Shown: positions 33,914-43,510 of the stretch, in pieces
Layout: each line of letters begins with the position of its first letter
Numbering within the stretch: position 1 is the stretch's first letter
Source: an uncultured Alteromonadaceae bacterium
GTDB lineage: Bacteria > Pseudomonadota > Gammaproteobacteria > Enterobacterales > Alteromonadaceae
Assembly (NCBI GenBank): GCA_950073835.1
Contig: CATMRP010000012.1
Span: 1-52,732 of the forward strand
Length of the DNA stretch: 52,732 bases
Direction of reading: 5' to 3'
Position numbers and translations under genes: made by a program
The notes under the pieces: model-generated
The model's database searches: none
What the model was told of the DNA's origin: nothing
What the model saw: the letters and a program-made list of their open reading frames with translations, nothing else

Positions 33914-35218
33914 TTAATCGTTTTGCTTGTTCAATTTGTTCAGCCGATAGCCCACCGCATTGCGGTGAGCATCGAGCCCTTCGGCATCAGCCAGTTGCAT
34001 AATGGCCGGGCCTAAATTGCGCATGCCGTCTTCACTGAGTTCCTGAATCGTGTAGCGGCGCATAAAATCCAGCAGTCCCAGGCTGGAGTAGTTTCTGGCG
34101 TAGCCATAAGTTGGCAATACGTGGTTGGTGCCAGAGGCGTAATCGCCGGCACTCTCCGGTGACCACGGGCCTAAAAATATTGAGCCGGCATGTTTTATTA
34201 GCGGCAGCAAGCCCCGTGAATTATCACATTGCACTATTAAGTGCTCTGGGGCGTACTGGTTGCTCACGGCAATGGCTTCGTTCACTGAGCCGGTCAGAAT
34301 ATAACGGGCGTTTTCCATGGCTTTGCTGGCAATACTATTGCGCGATAGCGCCGCCAGTTGTTTGGCCACCGCGGCTTCTACTGCCTCAATCAGCTCAGCG
34401 CTGTTAGTCACCAGGATCGCTTGTGAATCGGGGCCGTGTTCGGCCTGGGAAAGTAAATCAGAGGCAACAAAATCGGCGTCGGCACTTTCATCGGCCAGTA
34501 CCAAAACTTCCGATGGCCCGGCTGGCATATCAATGGCGGCACCGTCGGCGCGCTGACTAACCTGCTGCTTGGCTTCGGTAACAAAGCTATTACCGGGGCC
34601 GAAGATTTTATCCACTTTGGTAATGGTGTCGGTGCCAAACGCCATAGCGGCAATCGCCTGCGCACCGCCACACAGGTAAATCTCCCCTATGCCGCAGCAT
34701 TTGGCAGCAAACGCGATCTCAGGAGCAATTTCCTGCCGGGCATTAGGCGGCGTACACAGTACCTTTCGCTCACAGCCAGCCACCATTGCCGGTACACCCA
34801 GCATCATCACGGTAGAGGGCAGTGGTGCACTCCCTCCCGGGATGTATAAGCCCACCGCTTCCAGCGCCGTAAAACGTTGCTCGCAGACTACGCCTGGCGT
34901 AGTGGTTAGCCGGATATCCTGTGGATACTGGGCTTCGTGGAACTGTTTTACATTGGCAAACGCCGTTTGAATGGCATCCTGTACTTCAGGCGTCACCCTT
35001 GCTGCAAGCTCGTCACGTTTTTCAATACTGAGTTTCAGGCTGGTAAGCGCAGGTGAGTCGAAACGGCGGGTGAATTCCAGCACCGCCTCGTCGCCGCGTG
35101 CGTCAACCTGAGCAAGGATGTCTGCCACTGTTGCCTTGAGCTTGGCGCTGTCGGCCATCGCCGGGCGAGCCAGTGCATCAATTTGTTGTGCAAAAGTCAG
35201 AGTCGACCAGTTAATCAT
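33914..35218 (-). CDS. hisD: Histidinol dehydrogenase
   Basis: 434 residues, matching E. coli HisD. Shows IPGGSAPLPSTVMMLGVPA, the zinc/NAD region FGPGNSFVTEAKQ, PAGPSEVLVLAD, and the catalytic E-H pair in YAPEHLIVQ. Oxidizes histidinol to histidine in two steps. Sixteen bases after hisG. Confidence 0.98.
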   Translation of the reverse strand: MINWSTLTFAQQIDALARPAMADSAKLKATVADILAQVDARGDEAVLEFTRRFDSPALTSLKLSIEKRDELAARVTPEVQDAIQTAFANVKQFHEAQYPQDIRLTTTPGVVCEQRFTALEAVGLYIPGGSAPLPSTVMMLGVPAMVAGCERKVLCTPPNARQEIAPEIAFAAKCCGIGEIYLCGGAQAIAAMAFGTDTITKVDKIFGPGNSFVTEAKQQVSQRADGAAIDMPAGPSEVLVLADESADADFVASDLLSQAEHGPDSQAILVTNSAELIEAVEAAVAKQLAALSRNSIASKAMENARYILTGSVNEAIAVSNQYAPEHLIVQCDNSRGLLPLIKHAGSIFLGPWSPESAGDYASGTNHVLPTYGYARNYSSLGLLDFMRRYTIQELSEDGMRNLGPAIMQLADAEGLDAHRNAVGYRLNKLNKQND

Positions 35219-35234
35219 AGGATTAGCCTCGCTT

Positions 35235-36137
35235 TTAACCCATCATCTTTTCAATTGGCATAACTAGAATGGAGCTGCAGCCCAGTGCTTTTAGCTTTTC
35301 CATGGTTTCCCAGAACAGGTTCTCGGGACTAACAACATGGATAGCCACGGTGTCGTCACTGCCAGCCAGTGGCAGCACGGTTGGATTCTCGGCACCAGGG
35401 AGTAAGCTTTTTACCTGCTCCAGATACGCTTTTGGCGCGTGCAACATAATATATTTACTTTCTTTGGCCTGAATAACGCCATCAATGCGCGGTACCAAAC
35501 GGTTAATTAGCGCTTGTTTTTCGGCGCTCAGTTCACCGTCGGCGCGTTGAATCAGTACGGCTTTTGAGCGGAAGATCACTTCTTCTTCCTGCAGGCCGTT
35601 GGCTTCCAGGGTGGCACCGGTTGACACCAAATCACAAATGGCATCAGCCACACCGGCGCGAGGAGCCACTTCCACTGAGCCCGTGAGCATAACCGCTTTA
35701 GCGTTAATGCCTTGTTCTTTAAAATAACGCTCAAGTAAATAGGGGTAGGTAGTTGCTACTTTTTTACCGGCCAAAGAGGCTGCGCCGTTGTAGTCCATTT
35801 CGGTAGGTACCGCCAGAGATAAACGGCAACCGCCGTAATCAAGACGACGCAGAACTTCGAAGTCGGCTGCTTTGCCAGCTGCCTGACGCTCGAGCATTTT
35901 TTCTTCTAACTCGTTTTCACCAATAAAGCCCATATCCACTACACCGTCCATAACCAGGCCTGGAATGTCATCGTCGCGAACACGCAGCAGGTCGATATTC
36001 TCATTGGTAGAATGGGCAATCAGCAGGCGATCGCGAATATTGAGTTTAATGCCTATAGCTTTAAGAAGTGCAATGCTGTCGTCGCTTAAACGACCGGATT
36101 TTTGAATTGCAATTCGCAGTCTGCTGTTATCACTCAT
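35235..36137 (-). CDS. hisG: ATP phosphoribosyltransferase, long form
   Basis: 300 residues, the long form with a C-terminal regulatory domain (about 225-300) that binds histidine, as in E. coli (299). [16 protein letters not shown] at the start, the PRPP loop [14 protein letters not shown] (about 169-182). First committed step and feedback target. It is preceded by an attenuator and leader peptide, so it is controlled both by transcription attenuation and by allostery. Confidence 0.98.
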   Translation of the reverse strand: MSDNSRLRIAIQKSGRLSDDSIALLKAIGIKLNIRDRLLIAHSTNENIDLLRVRDDDIPGLVMDGVVDMGFIGENELEEKMLERQAAGKAADFEVLRRLDYGGCRLSLAVPTEMDYNGAASLAGKKVATTYPYLLERYFKEQGINAKAVMLTGSVEVAPRAGVADAICDLVSTGATLEANGLQEEEVIFRSKAVLIQRADGELSAEKQALINRLVPRIDGVIQAKESKYIMLHAPKAYLEQVKSLLPGAENPTVLPLAGSDDTVAIHVVSPENLFWETMEKLKALGCSSILVMPIEKMMG

Positions 36138-36182
36138 GGTGATGGTCCTCTAATTAGTCCTGAATTTGGTGCGCCATTAACG

Positions 36183-36259
36183 AAAAACCCCCGGAAGTTT
36201 CCTTCCGGGGGTCGATATTCTTTATCTGCGCCACTGGAAGGAAAACAACAACCTTCCAG
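36183..36259 (-). promoter_or_regulatory. his operon attenuator (terminator and competing stem)
   Basis: Terminator: CCCCCGGAAG / CTTCCGGGGG stem of 10 bp (36188-36197 with 36202-36211), GAAA loop on the minus strand, then five T. Upstream on the transcript, CTGGAAGG / CCTTCCAG (36234-36241 with 36252-36259) forms an 8-bp stem. The GGAAGG/CCTTCC elements of the two stems can exchange partners. With the His-rich leader this is the classic ribosome-stalling attenuator. Confidence 0.85.
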
Positions 36260-36274
36260 CACAAACCTGAAAGG

Positions 36275-36319
36275 TTATGCTTTATGATGGTGGTGATGAA
36301 TGGCGGCGCGTTTAATCAT
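36275..36319 (-). CDS. hisL: his operon leader peptide
   Basis: Fourteen residues, MIKRAAIHHHHHKA, with five histidine codons in a row, ending TAA, located just before the attenuator stems. Ribosome stalling at the histidine codons when charged tRNA-His is scarce would favour the antiterminator. E. coli hisL has seven consecutive histidines in 16 residues. Confidence 0.9.
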   Translation of the reverse strand: MIKRAAIHHHHHKA

Positions 36320-36353
36320 GTATAAAATTTTGTTCATTAATTTAGACGCGCAA

Positions 36354-36382
36354 ACAATAGCCAAGACGCGCAGCCATTGCAA
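36354..36382 (-). promoter_or_regulatory. Predicted sigma-70 promoter of the his operon
   Basis: On the minus strand TTGCAA (36382-36377), 17-base spacer, TATTGT (36359-36354). Transcription would start near 36347, about 28 bases before the leader ATG. Confidence 0.65.
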
Positions 36383-36521
36383 GTGTTTTGCAACTTTTGC
36401 GGGTAAATATACTCTAATTAATGGTTATAAGACCTGCTAGTTTGGAATGAATACCCTAAGCTGGTGAATAATTATACATAAAGGCGTATAGTTGAGGCAA
36501 AAGTTGGACGGGGGGGGTGTA

Positions 36522-36875
36522 ATGAGTAACGATCTGTTATTTTCGGTTTTGCCACGGGAAGGCAAGGTGCCGGTGGTAGTCGACGAGAAGGTCAAGCGGG
36601 TCAGTAAAGAAGCCCGGGCTAAGCATCTGTCTGAAGATGAGAAAGAAACCCATGATGAAGAACGCCTGATCAGTGAACAGGAGCAGTATAAGGTGCACGA
36701 AAAAGCACCCCGGCAGGATCAGGAGTCATCCCGGCAGCAGCCCCAAAAGCAAGCTGATGAACAATCTGCTGCACAAGCGCCAGAAGACGAGGAAGAGCTG
36801 CTCTACGACAGCCATGGTGAAACGCCGGAGCATCATCATGATCCTGAGGCTCCGCACATTGATATCTACGAGTGA
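36522..36875 (+). CDS. Hydrophilic charged protein of unknown function
   Basis: 117 residues from ATG 36522, with a G-rich ribosome binding site just upstream (a frame from 36492 is longer but that start has no site). After a short conserved-looking head (MSNDLLFSVLPREGKVPVVV) it is almost all Glu, Gln, Lys, Asp and His, predicted disordered, ending with EHHHDPEAPHIDIYE. No domain recognised. A scaffold or metal-buffering tail is possible but unproven. It converges with the exporter gene on the other strand and overlaps it by 10 bases. Confidence 0.6.
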   Translation: MSNDLLFSVLPREGKVPVVVDEKVKRVSKEARAKHLSEDEKETHDEERLISEQEQYKVHEKAPRQDQESSRQQPQKQADEQSAAQAPEDEEELLYDSHGETPEHHHDPEAPHIDIYE

Positions 36876-39166
36876 GTATTAGCCGTTCGGTCGGTATCCA
36901 GCCAGAGTAAAAACGCGGGCAGGAAAAGTAAGTCGATTACCAGCGCACCCACCAGAATAATAGCGGTCAGCAGGCCCATATCGGAATTCAGCGCAAAACT
37001 GGACAGGCTAAGAATGCCAAAGCCCACCGTCAGCACTGTGGTGGTCACAATAAGTGCCTGACCAATGGTTTGGTAGGCATATCGCACGGCTTGTTCGGCA
37101 CTGTTACCTTGTTCACGGGCTTTTTTATACTTGGATAAAAAGTGCACCGTGTCATCCACAATGATCCCCAGTGTCATACTCAGCACCACCGAAAGCGCCA
37201 TATTGATTTCACCCGACAGCAAGGCCCAGATGCCAAAACCTAATCCGGCTGGTAGCAAATTAGGCACCAGGCTGATCGTGCCCAGTTTCAGAGATTTTAA
37301 GGCAAAGATAAGCAGCACTGAGATGATCACCAGTGCTGTGAGCGATCCCTTCAGCATACTTTGCATATTGGTCTCACCAATGTGAGCAAACATCAGGGCC
37401 GGGCTGGCCGCGGTTAACCTCAGCTCGGGTGCCAGTTTGTGAAAAAAGTCTTTGGCCCGTTGTTCAAAGGCCGTGAGTTCTTTACTGCCCAGGTTATCCA
37501 GTGTCACGCTGATTCGGGTGGCGGCTTTGTCGACGTCTATCTGGTTATTCAAATCGAGCCCATAGGGCAAAGACATCTCAAACAGCAACAGGTACTGAGC
37601 GGCCAGCTCCGCATCAAGTGGTAAACGGTAGAAATTCTCATCATCATAATTCATGTTTTTGTTGAGCTTTCTATAGGTGTCACTAATGGAGGAAACATGA
37701 TCAACCTCCGGCTGTGCCCTTAGCCATTCTGTTAACGCCTGTACCGAAGTTAAAACTTCCGGTTTGTTGATGCCGGAGAGCTCATCGGTGTAAATGGCAA
37801 AATCAATGGTGGCCAGGCCACTAAGGTGTTCAGACTGATAATCAGCAGCCTGACGGAAAGTGTTGTCCTGACTGAAATACTTGATAGCTATGTCATTAAG
37901 CTGATTGGTGGACGCCAGGATCAACGCGGTAACAAAAACAATCGCACTGTAGGGTAATACCCGGCGGTGATAGGTGATTACCCACTCCCCCAGATTGGTG
38001 AGCCAGGGCAGCGGTTTTGAGCTGCTCTGTTGAGGTGGTTTAATGGGTAATACTTTCAGCATGGCCGGCAACAGAGTGAGGGCCAGCACACAGGCGAGCA
38101 TGACGCCCATAGCAGTGAGGTTTCCTAAATCTACCAGAATTGGCACATCGGAAAAGTTCAGGGTTAAGAAACCAATTGAGGTGGTAACCGAAGTAATGAC
38201 CACCGGCATAAAATTTAATGCCAGCGCATTGTACAGGGCTTCATCGCGACTCTCGCCCTCACGCATATGTTGAAACCAGGATGCTATCACGTGCACACAA
38301 TCAGCCACGGCCAGCGTCATTACCATGGTGGGCACGTTGACAGTTGAAACGCTGAGAAAGAATCCGTTCCAGCCAGCAAAGCCCATGGTGGAAGCAATCG
38401 TAGTGATAACAATGATGAGCGTGGTTATTGCTGCAAAAACGGAGCGCATTAGCACCCCAATCATCACAATAATGGCAGCAAACATAGCGGGTACAAGGGT
38501 GGCGGCATCATCGTTAGCGGCAATCTGGAAGGCATCATTGAGCATAACCACGCCGGTTAAATACAGCGAATGGTCGGGATGTTCACTGGCAACCCGGTTC
38601 TTAATGTTTTTTACAAAATCACCTATCTCCTCTACTTCCGGGGTTTGGTCACCATCGCCCATGCGCACGGTTATACTGATAACCCCTACCTGGCCATCTG
38701 GTGAAACCAGCCGGTTCACCACATCAGGCTCACTCAGAGCCACCTGTTTAATATTGTCGATGACTTCCGGGGTCAGGGTTTGCCAGTCCGGGTAGAGTTT
38801 ATCGACAATTAAATCATCACCTTCAGCATAGGTATGCTGAAAATTGGTAATAGAGTTAATGCGAATGGAGTAAGGGGTTTGCCAGGCTTCTTCGGTGAGG
38901 GATTGGATTAAATTCAGGGTGGTGACGTTAAATACGTTGCCAGAATCGGGCACCACCAGAATATTCACCGTTTCTGTTTTATTGAACATATCCTGCATTT
39001 CTTCAAATGCCACCCGTTGCGGATTATCTTCCCGAAAAAAGGTTTTGTAATCGCCGCGGAAATACAGGTTCTGAGCGCCGGCCGCCAGTGCAACGATCAG
39101 TATAGTGCTGAACAAAATAATCAGATAAGGATGATTAAGGAGTCGTTGATAAAAACGAGTGGTCAT
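36866..39166 (-). CDS. RND-superfamily (MMPL-type) exporter
   Basis: 766 residues with the 12-helix RND layout of the predicted-exporter group: helix 1 at about 13-33, a large periplasmic loop (about 40-215), helices 2-6 (about 220-375, with TMVMTLAVADCVHVIASWF carrying the membrane acidic residue), a second loop (about 430-600) and helices 8-12 with MTLGIIVDDTVHFLSKYKKARE. These proteins move lipids or hydrophobic molecules; the substrate is unknown. No adaptor gene is next to it. Own promoter presumably in 39167-39295. Divergent from the CBS gene. Confidence 0.88.
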   Translation of the reverse strand: MTTRFYQRLLNHPYLIILFSTILIVALAAGAQNLYFRGDYKTFFREDNPQRVAFEEMQDMFNKTETVNILVVPDSGNVFNVTTLNLIQSLTEEAWQTPYSIRINSITNFQHTYAEGDDLIVDKLYPDWQTLTPEVIDNIKQVALSEPDVVNRLVSPDGQVGVISITVRMGDGDQTPEVEEIGDFVKNIKNRVASEHPDHSLYLTGVVMLNDAFQIAANDDAATLVPAMFAAIIVMIGVLMRSVFAAITTLIIVITTIASTMGFAGWNGFFLSVSTVNVPTMVMTLAVADCVHVIASWFQHMREGESRDEALYNALALNFMPVVITSVTTSIGFLTLNFSDVPILVDLGNLTAMGVMLACVLALTLLPAMLKVLPIKPPQQSSSKPLPWLTNLGEWVITYHRRVLPYSAIVFVTALILASTNQLNDIAIKYFSQDNTFRQAADYQSEHLSGLATIDFAIYTDELSGINKPEVLTSVQALTEWLRAQPEVDHVSSISDTYRKLNKNMNYDDENFYRLPLDAELAAQYLLLFEMSLPYGLDLNNQIDVDKAATRISVTLDNLGSKELTAFEQRAKDFFHKLAPELRLTAASPALMFAHIGETNMQSMLKGSLTALVIISVLLIFALKSLKLGTISLVPNLLPAGLGFGIWALLSGEINMALSVVLSMTLGIIVDDTVHFLSKYKKAREQGNSAEQAVRYAYQTIGQALIVTTTVLTVGFGILSLSSFALNSDMGLLTAIILVGALVIDLLFLPAFLLWLDTDRTANTHS

Positions 39167-39295
39167 TTGACGTCCTTTGAATTGTTATATTGTCTTTGAC
39201 TTTATAAGCTACTATTACACGGTAATGGTGAGATTTCCACTGATGAAACAGCGTCTTTAGGCCCTTTATTACCGCCAGTTACGGAGCAGTATGAA

Positions 39296-39715
39296 ATGAG
39301 TATACCCAGTGTTATGACCCGCCGCATAGTGACCGTACAAATGGATGATTCGCTGGCCGTGGTCAAAGAGATATTTGAAGCCAGTGGCTTCCATCACTTG
39401 CTGGTGGTTGAAGATGAAAAGCTGGTGGGTGTGCTGTCAGACCGTGATTACCTTAAAGCCATCAGTCCGTTTATTAATAGCATTAGTGAGCGGATCCGCG
39501 ATCGCGCCACGCTGGAGCGTAAAGTCCATCAGATCATGACCAGGGAGGTCATAACCCTTAAGGTGACCGACACCATGGTGAAGGCCATTGGTTTATTTAA
39601 TCAGCATAAAATTTCTTGTTTACCGGTTATCAACGAGCGGGGAGAGCCGGTTGGAATTGTTAGCTGGCGGGATATCTTTCGCTATTTTGGCGCTTCGGTG
39701 GAGAAGCGCCGCTAG
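39296..39715 (+). CDS. Two-CBS-domain protein
   Basis: 139 residues consisting of a CBS pair: first domain about 4-62 (VMTRRIVTVQMDDSLAVVKEIFEASGFHHLLV...LVGVLSDRDYLKAI), second about 76-135 (IMTREVITLKVTDTMVKAIGLFNQHKISCLPV...PVGIVSWRDIFRYF). Such stand-alone Bateman modules bind adenine nucleotides and sense energy status. Partner unknown. Ribosome binding site GGAG about 11 bases upstream. Single-gene unit between divergent and convergent neighbours. Confidence 0.92.
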   Translation: MSIPSVMTRRIVTVQMDDSLAVVKEIFEASGFHHLLVVEDEKLVGVLSDRDYLKAISPFINSISERIRDRATLERKVHQIMTREVITLKVTDTMVKAIGLFNQHKISCLPVINERGEPVGIVSWRDIFRYFGASVEKRR

Positions 39716-39737
39716 TCATTAGCTATTCGCTATCGGC

Positions 39738-40220
39738 TCAGGCCTGGCTACCCAGGGCTTTAAGTGCATCGCCGTCTAACCGGTAGCGGATCCACTCGCC
39801 CTGCGGTTTAGCGCCCAATGATTCATAAAAATCAATGGCAGGCTGATTCCAATCGAGCACGCTCCACTCAAATCGTCCACAGTCTTTTTTCACGGCAATG
39901 CCAGCCAGGTGGGTTAACAGTTGTTTACCGGCGCCGAGTCCTCTGCTTTGTGGAGATACATACAGATCTTCAAGATAAATACCGTACTGGCCCTGCCAGG
40001 TAGAGTAACTGAAAAAGTAAATCGCAAAGCCGATGGGGTGGCCGTTGTGTTCGCAGATCAGGCCATGGGCATGGGGTGTTTCGCAAAACAGCGTATTGTG
40101 AATATGCTCAGGAGTGGCTTTGGCTTCGTGCTCAGCCTTTTCGTAAATAGCCAGCTCTTTAATGAAATGCAGGATAGTCTCGGTATCAGATATCTGAGCG
40201 GGGCGAATTGTAATGGCCAT
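39738..40220 (-). CDS. GNAT-family N-acetyltransferase
   Basis: 160 residues from ATG 40220 (AGGAG 5 bases upstream). ITIRPAQISDTETILHFIKELAIYEKAEHE at the start, LEDLYVSPQSRGLGAGKQLL (acetyl-CoA-binding V/R-x-x-x-G-x-G/A region, about 90-110) and WSVLDWNQPAIDFYESLGA near the end. This pattern is that of diamine/thialysine acetyltransferases. Acetyl acceptor is probably a small amine; not provable here. Confidence 0.92.
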   Translation of the reverse strand: MAITIRPAQISDTETILHFIKELAIYEKAEHEAKATPEHIHNTLFCETPHAHGLICEHNGHPIGFAIYFFSYSTWQGQYGIYLEDLYVSPQSRGLGAGKQLLTHLAGIAVKKDCGRFEWSVLDWNQPAIDFYESLGAKPQGEWIRYRLDGDALKALGSQA

Positions 40221-40305
40221 TAGGTCTCCTCTGTCGAACCATGCAAAAGGCAAGTTGTTATTACAAGTTGGTATTCTTGGTGCGAAGTGTAACTGAAAAG
40301 CTTGC

Positions 40306-40335
40306 GGGGAACACGGTCTGGCAACCGCGTTCCCC
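40306..40335 (-). terminator. Probable terminator of the RND efflux operon
   Basis: GGGGAAC.CGG (40306-40316) pairs with CCG.GTTCCCC (40325-40335) with one mismatch, just beyond the stop of the pump gene at 40349. The T run on the minus strand is short (CTTTT). Confidence 0.55.
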
Positions 40336-40348
40336 GAAGTTAATTAGG

Positions 40349-43300
40349 CTAAGAAAGCTGGGGAGATTTTCCTGTCAGCTTATTTTTCAGCAATGGGAAC
40401 AGGCCAAAGAATTTGCCAAACAGGGTAGTCAGATCCTGTAAAATCAAATACAAACACGGCACCAAAAGCAAGGTAACCAGGGTGGCATATAATACCGCTG
40501 ATCCCAGCGCAGCCGCCATGGGAACCACAAATTTCGCTTGCAGGCTGGTTTCAAACAGGATTGGAAGCACCCCGGCAAAGGTCGTAATTGAGGTCAGGGT
40601 AATCGCGCGGAATCGCGCACAACCTGCTTCTTGTACGGCTTGTAAAACAGAGTGTCCTTCCTGTCGCTTCTGGTTAATGTAATCGGTCATTACCAGAGAG
40701 TCGTTAATCACCACCCCGGCGGCAGCGATCAACCCAAAGGTAGACATCATACTCAGGTCGAGGCCAAGCACATAGTGCGCCCAGATTGCCCCGGTCAGAC
40801 TAAAAGGGATCACCGACATGATGATCAACGGCTGTCCGTAACTTTTGAGCGGGACCGCCAGTAAGATGTACACCATAATCATCGCGGCCACAAAGAACAT
40901 GATTTGTTCATCCTGCTGGGCTTGCTGTTCTTCAATGTCGCCGCCCAGTTGGGTTTGAACATTGGGGAATTCCTTAAACAGCTGTGGCAACAGTTTTTCA
41001 TCAATACTGGCAACCACCTCGTTAGGTTCAACCTGTTCTTCATCGATGGCACCCCAGACATAAACGGAGCGGTAGCCTTCTTCACGTCGAATGTAGCTAA
41101 TTCCTGGCTCTTCGCTTAGAGCAACCACATCACCTAACATGACCTCACTACCATCGGGAGTAGTAATGACTGTGTACTTGAGGTCAGAAAAACGTTCTCT
41201 GGTAAGCCGCGGATAGCGCACCATCACCCGGACTTCCTCGCCGTCGCGGATCACCCGCTGTGCTTCACCACCGTAAAAGCTCAGGCCTACCTGATTGGCA
41301 ATATTACGCAGGGTAAGGCCGAGTTCATATGCTGCCGGTAGCAACTCCATACGTACTTCTTTGCTGGCCGGGTCAATGGTAGAGCTCACATCATAGAGGC
41401 CTCTTTCCTGTTGCAACATCTGAATAAAGCGCAATCCCGCTTCGTTGAGCGACTTAATGTCGGCACCATACAGCAGGTAACCAAACTCGCCGCTATCACC
41501 ACCGCCGTTCACATCGTCTTCAATACTGAAGCTCTTCATACCGGCGATTTCCGGGATCTTTTCGCGCCACTTACGGGCCAGTTCAAAGGTATTAAAGTGA
41601 CGTGCGTCCTCATCAACCAGAGGAATAACTATTCGAGCTTCGGTGCGGGATTCATTGAATGCCAGCAGATCACGGATCATGCCCGAACCATATTCCTTAA
41701 TAGTTTCTTCTTCAATTTGCCAAATTACCGATTCGATGGTTTTCAACGCTTCAATGGTCGCCATATCCGACACATTTTCGTTCATCTCGATGCCGATACT
41801 AGGGAAGTCGTGAGGGACTTTCGGGTTGGGGATCATGCGCACGTGATTACCGGCAACCAGTCCCCAACTCAGCATCAGCATCGCTACAAATACCGCCAGC
41901 ACAGCCCAGCGCCATTGCACGGCTCTTTCAACAGTGCGGCGATAGGGGCCATGAACAAACTGATTAAATCTGCCGTTAAAGCGCGCACGCCAGCCATCAG
42001 GTTTTACTTTGCTGAATTTTATATGAGCAATGTGGGCAGGCAGGATCAACTTGGATTCTATCAGGCTGAAGGCAAGACAAAGGATCACCACAACAGCGAT
42101 ATTATAAAAGAATTCTCCTTCAGGCCCGCTGCTCAGGGTAAACGGTGCAAACACCGCAATGGTAGTAAGTACCCCGAAAGTCGCCGGTGTGGCTACACGT
42201 TTGGCGCCGCGGATAACGTTCTCTACCCCGGGTCCTCGCTGCTCTATCTCTGTGTAGGCACTTTCTCCTATTACAATGGCATCGTCCACCACAATACCCA
42301 ACACCATTATGAATGCGAAGAGCGACAGTATATTTACGCTAACGCCAAACACAGGCATCAGCATTACAGCGCCTAAGAAACACAGCGGCAAGCCAACCAT
42401 TACCCAGAAAGCCAGCCGGAATCGCAGAAAGATGGTTAGCATTAAAGCGACCAGCATTGCCCCCTGAAACAGGTTGCTGAGCATCATATCCAGACGGGCG
42501 TTCAGGTAATAAGTCATGTCGACCAGTTCTTTAAGCTGAAGACCGGCAGGCAATTCCTGGTTTTTAAACGCCATAAAGTTTTTCACGGTTTCGGCGATAG
42601 GCAGGATGTTCTGTGATTTGGTGGCATTCACGGCGATCAGCACGGCATTTTGCCCGGTATAGCGGAAGTAGCGTTCACCTTCGGTAAAACCGTCTTTAAT
42701 CTCGGCAATATCAGAAAGCACCACTTTTGCGCCATCTGCGCCGATTTTTACCGGAATGCTGGCAAACTCTTCGCCATTATAAAACTGGCTCTCAATACGC
42801 ACTGACACCAGGCCAGCATCGGTTCGTAATTGTCCTGCAGAAACGTTAGCAGAATACTGATTAATGGCATTGGTAACATCTGAAATCGTCAGGTTATACA
42901 TGCGCAGCAGTTCAGGCTTAATTTCGATAGCTATTTCATCGGTGGGTACCCGGGCTTCAGCCAGAGAAATAGTGCCTAACTGGAGTAGGTCATCTTCAAT
43001 TTCCTTGGCGATGGGTTTTAATTCCTCTAATGGAATATCGCCGACCAGGGCCATTTCATAGACCTGTTGTTGGAACTCGGCCTGCGCAATAGTGACCGGT
43101 TCCATATCTGCAGGAAAGGTGGCAATACTGTCAACACGCAGTTTTATTTTATCGAGTACATCGGTAAGTTCTTCGTCTTTATCAATTTCCAGTGAAATGC
43201 GGCCACTGTTTCTGAAAGCCCGGGACACTGTGCGTTTGATCTCGCTAACGTCTTTCAGGCTCTCTTCTATCTTAATCAGGATACTTTCTTCAATTTCCTG

Positions 43301-43492
43301 CGGCGACGCGCCACGATATTGTGCCGTAATATTGATATAGTTGATTTCGATATTCGGAAACATCTGGCGCTGAATGGTTTTATAGCCAAAAGCACCCATT
43401 ATCAGGATGAATATCATCAACAGGTTGGCAGCAACCGAATTACGGGCAAACCACGAAATAATCCCGGATTGTGGGTTTAATGGATCTGACAT
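40349..43492 (-). CDS. RND efflux pump, inner-membrane permease (HAE1-like)
   Basis: 1047 residues, AcrB-type. Helix 1 at about 17-36 (SVAANLLMIFILIMGAFGY), two periplasmic porter domains (about 40-330 and 560-860), and 12 helices with the proton-relay acidic pair in helix 4 (MVLGIVVDDAIVIGESAY) and the DSLVMTDYINQKR region in the second half. Divergent from classical AcrB and closer to the marine 'AcrB/AcrD/AcrF' heavy group. It pairs with the adaptor gene 18 bases upstream. No outer-membrane factor in the window. Export of drugs, detergents or lipids is likely. Confidence 0.95.
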   Translation of the reverse strand: MSDPLNPQSGIISWFARNSVAANLLMIFILIMGAFGYKTIQRQMFPNIEINYINITAQYRGASPQEIEESILIKIEESLKDVSEIKRTVSRAFRNSGRISLEIDKDEELTDVLDKIKLRVDSIATFPADMEPVTIAQAEFQQQVYEMALVGDIPLEELKPIAKEIEDDLLQLGTISLAEARVPTDEIAIEIKPELLRMYNLTISDVTNAINQYSANVSAGQLRTDAGLVSVRIESQFYNGEEFASIPVKIGADGAKVVLSDIAEIKDGFTEGERYFRYTGQNAVLIAVNATKSQNILPIAETVKNFMAFKNQELPAGLQLKELVDMTYYLNARLDMMLSNLFQGAMLVALMLTIFLRFRLAFWVMVGLPLCFLGAVMLMPVFGVSVNILSLFAFIMVLGIVVDDAIVIGESAYTEIEQRGPGVENVIRGAKRVATPATFGVLTTIAVFAPFTLSSGPEGEFFYNIAVVVILCLAFSLIESKLILPAHIAHIKFSKVKPDGWRARFNGRFNQFVHGPYRRTVERAVQWRWAVLAVFVAMLMLSWGLVAGNHVRMIPNPKVPHDFPSIGIEMNENVSDMATIEALKTIESVIWQIEEETIKEYGSGMIRDLLAFNESRTEARIVIPLVDEDARHFNTFELARKWREKIPEIAGMKSFSIEDDVNGGGDSGEFGYLLYGADIKSLNEAGLRFIQMLQQERGLYDVSSTIDPASKEVRMELLPAAYELGLTLRNIANQVGLSFYGGEAQRVIRDGEEVRVMVRYPRLTRERFSDLKYTVITTPDGSEVMLGDVVALSEEPGISYIRREEGYRSVYVWGAIDEEQVEPNEVVASIDEKLLPQLFKEFPNVQTQLGGDIEEQQAQQDEQIMFFVAAMIMVYILLAVPLKSYGQPLIIMSVIPFSLTGAIWAHYVLGLDLSMMSTFGLIAAAGVVINDSLVMTDYINQKRQEGHSVLQAVQEAGCARFRAITLTSITTFAGVLPILFETSLQAKFVVPMAAALGSAVLYATLVTLLLVPCLYLILQDLTTLFGKFFGLFPLLKNKLTGKSPQLS

Positions 43493-43510
43493 TGCGGTGG
43501 TTTCCGTTAA

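Noticed and set aside
41411..42376. 321-codon plus-strand ORF
   Set aside because: Entirely antisense to the RND pump gene, which is certain; a codon-bias shadow, His/Gln-rich with no domain.
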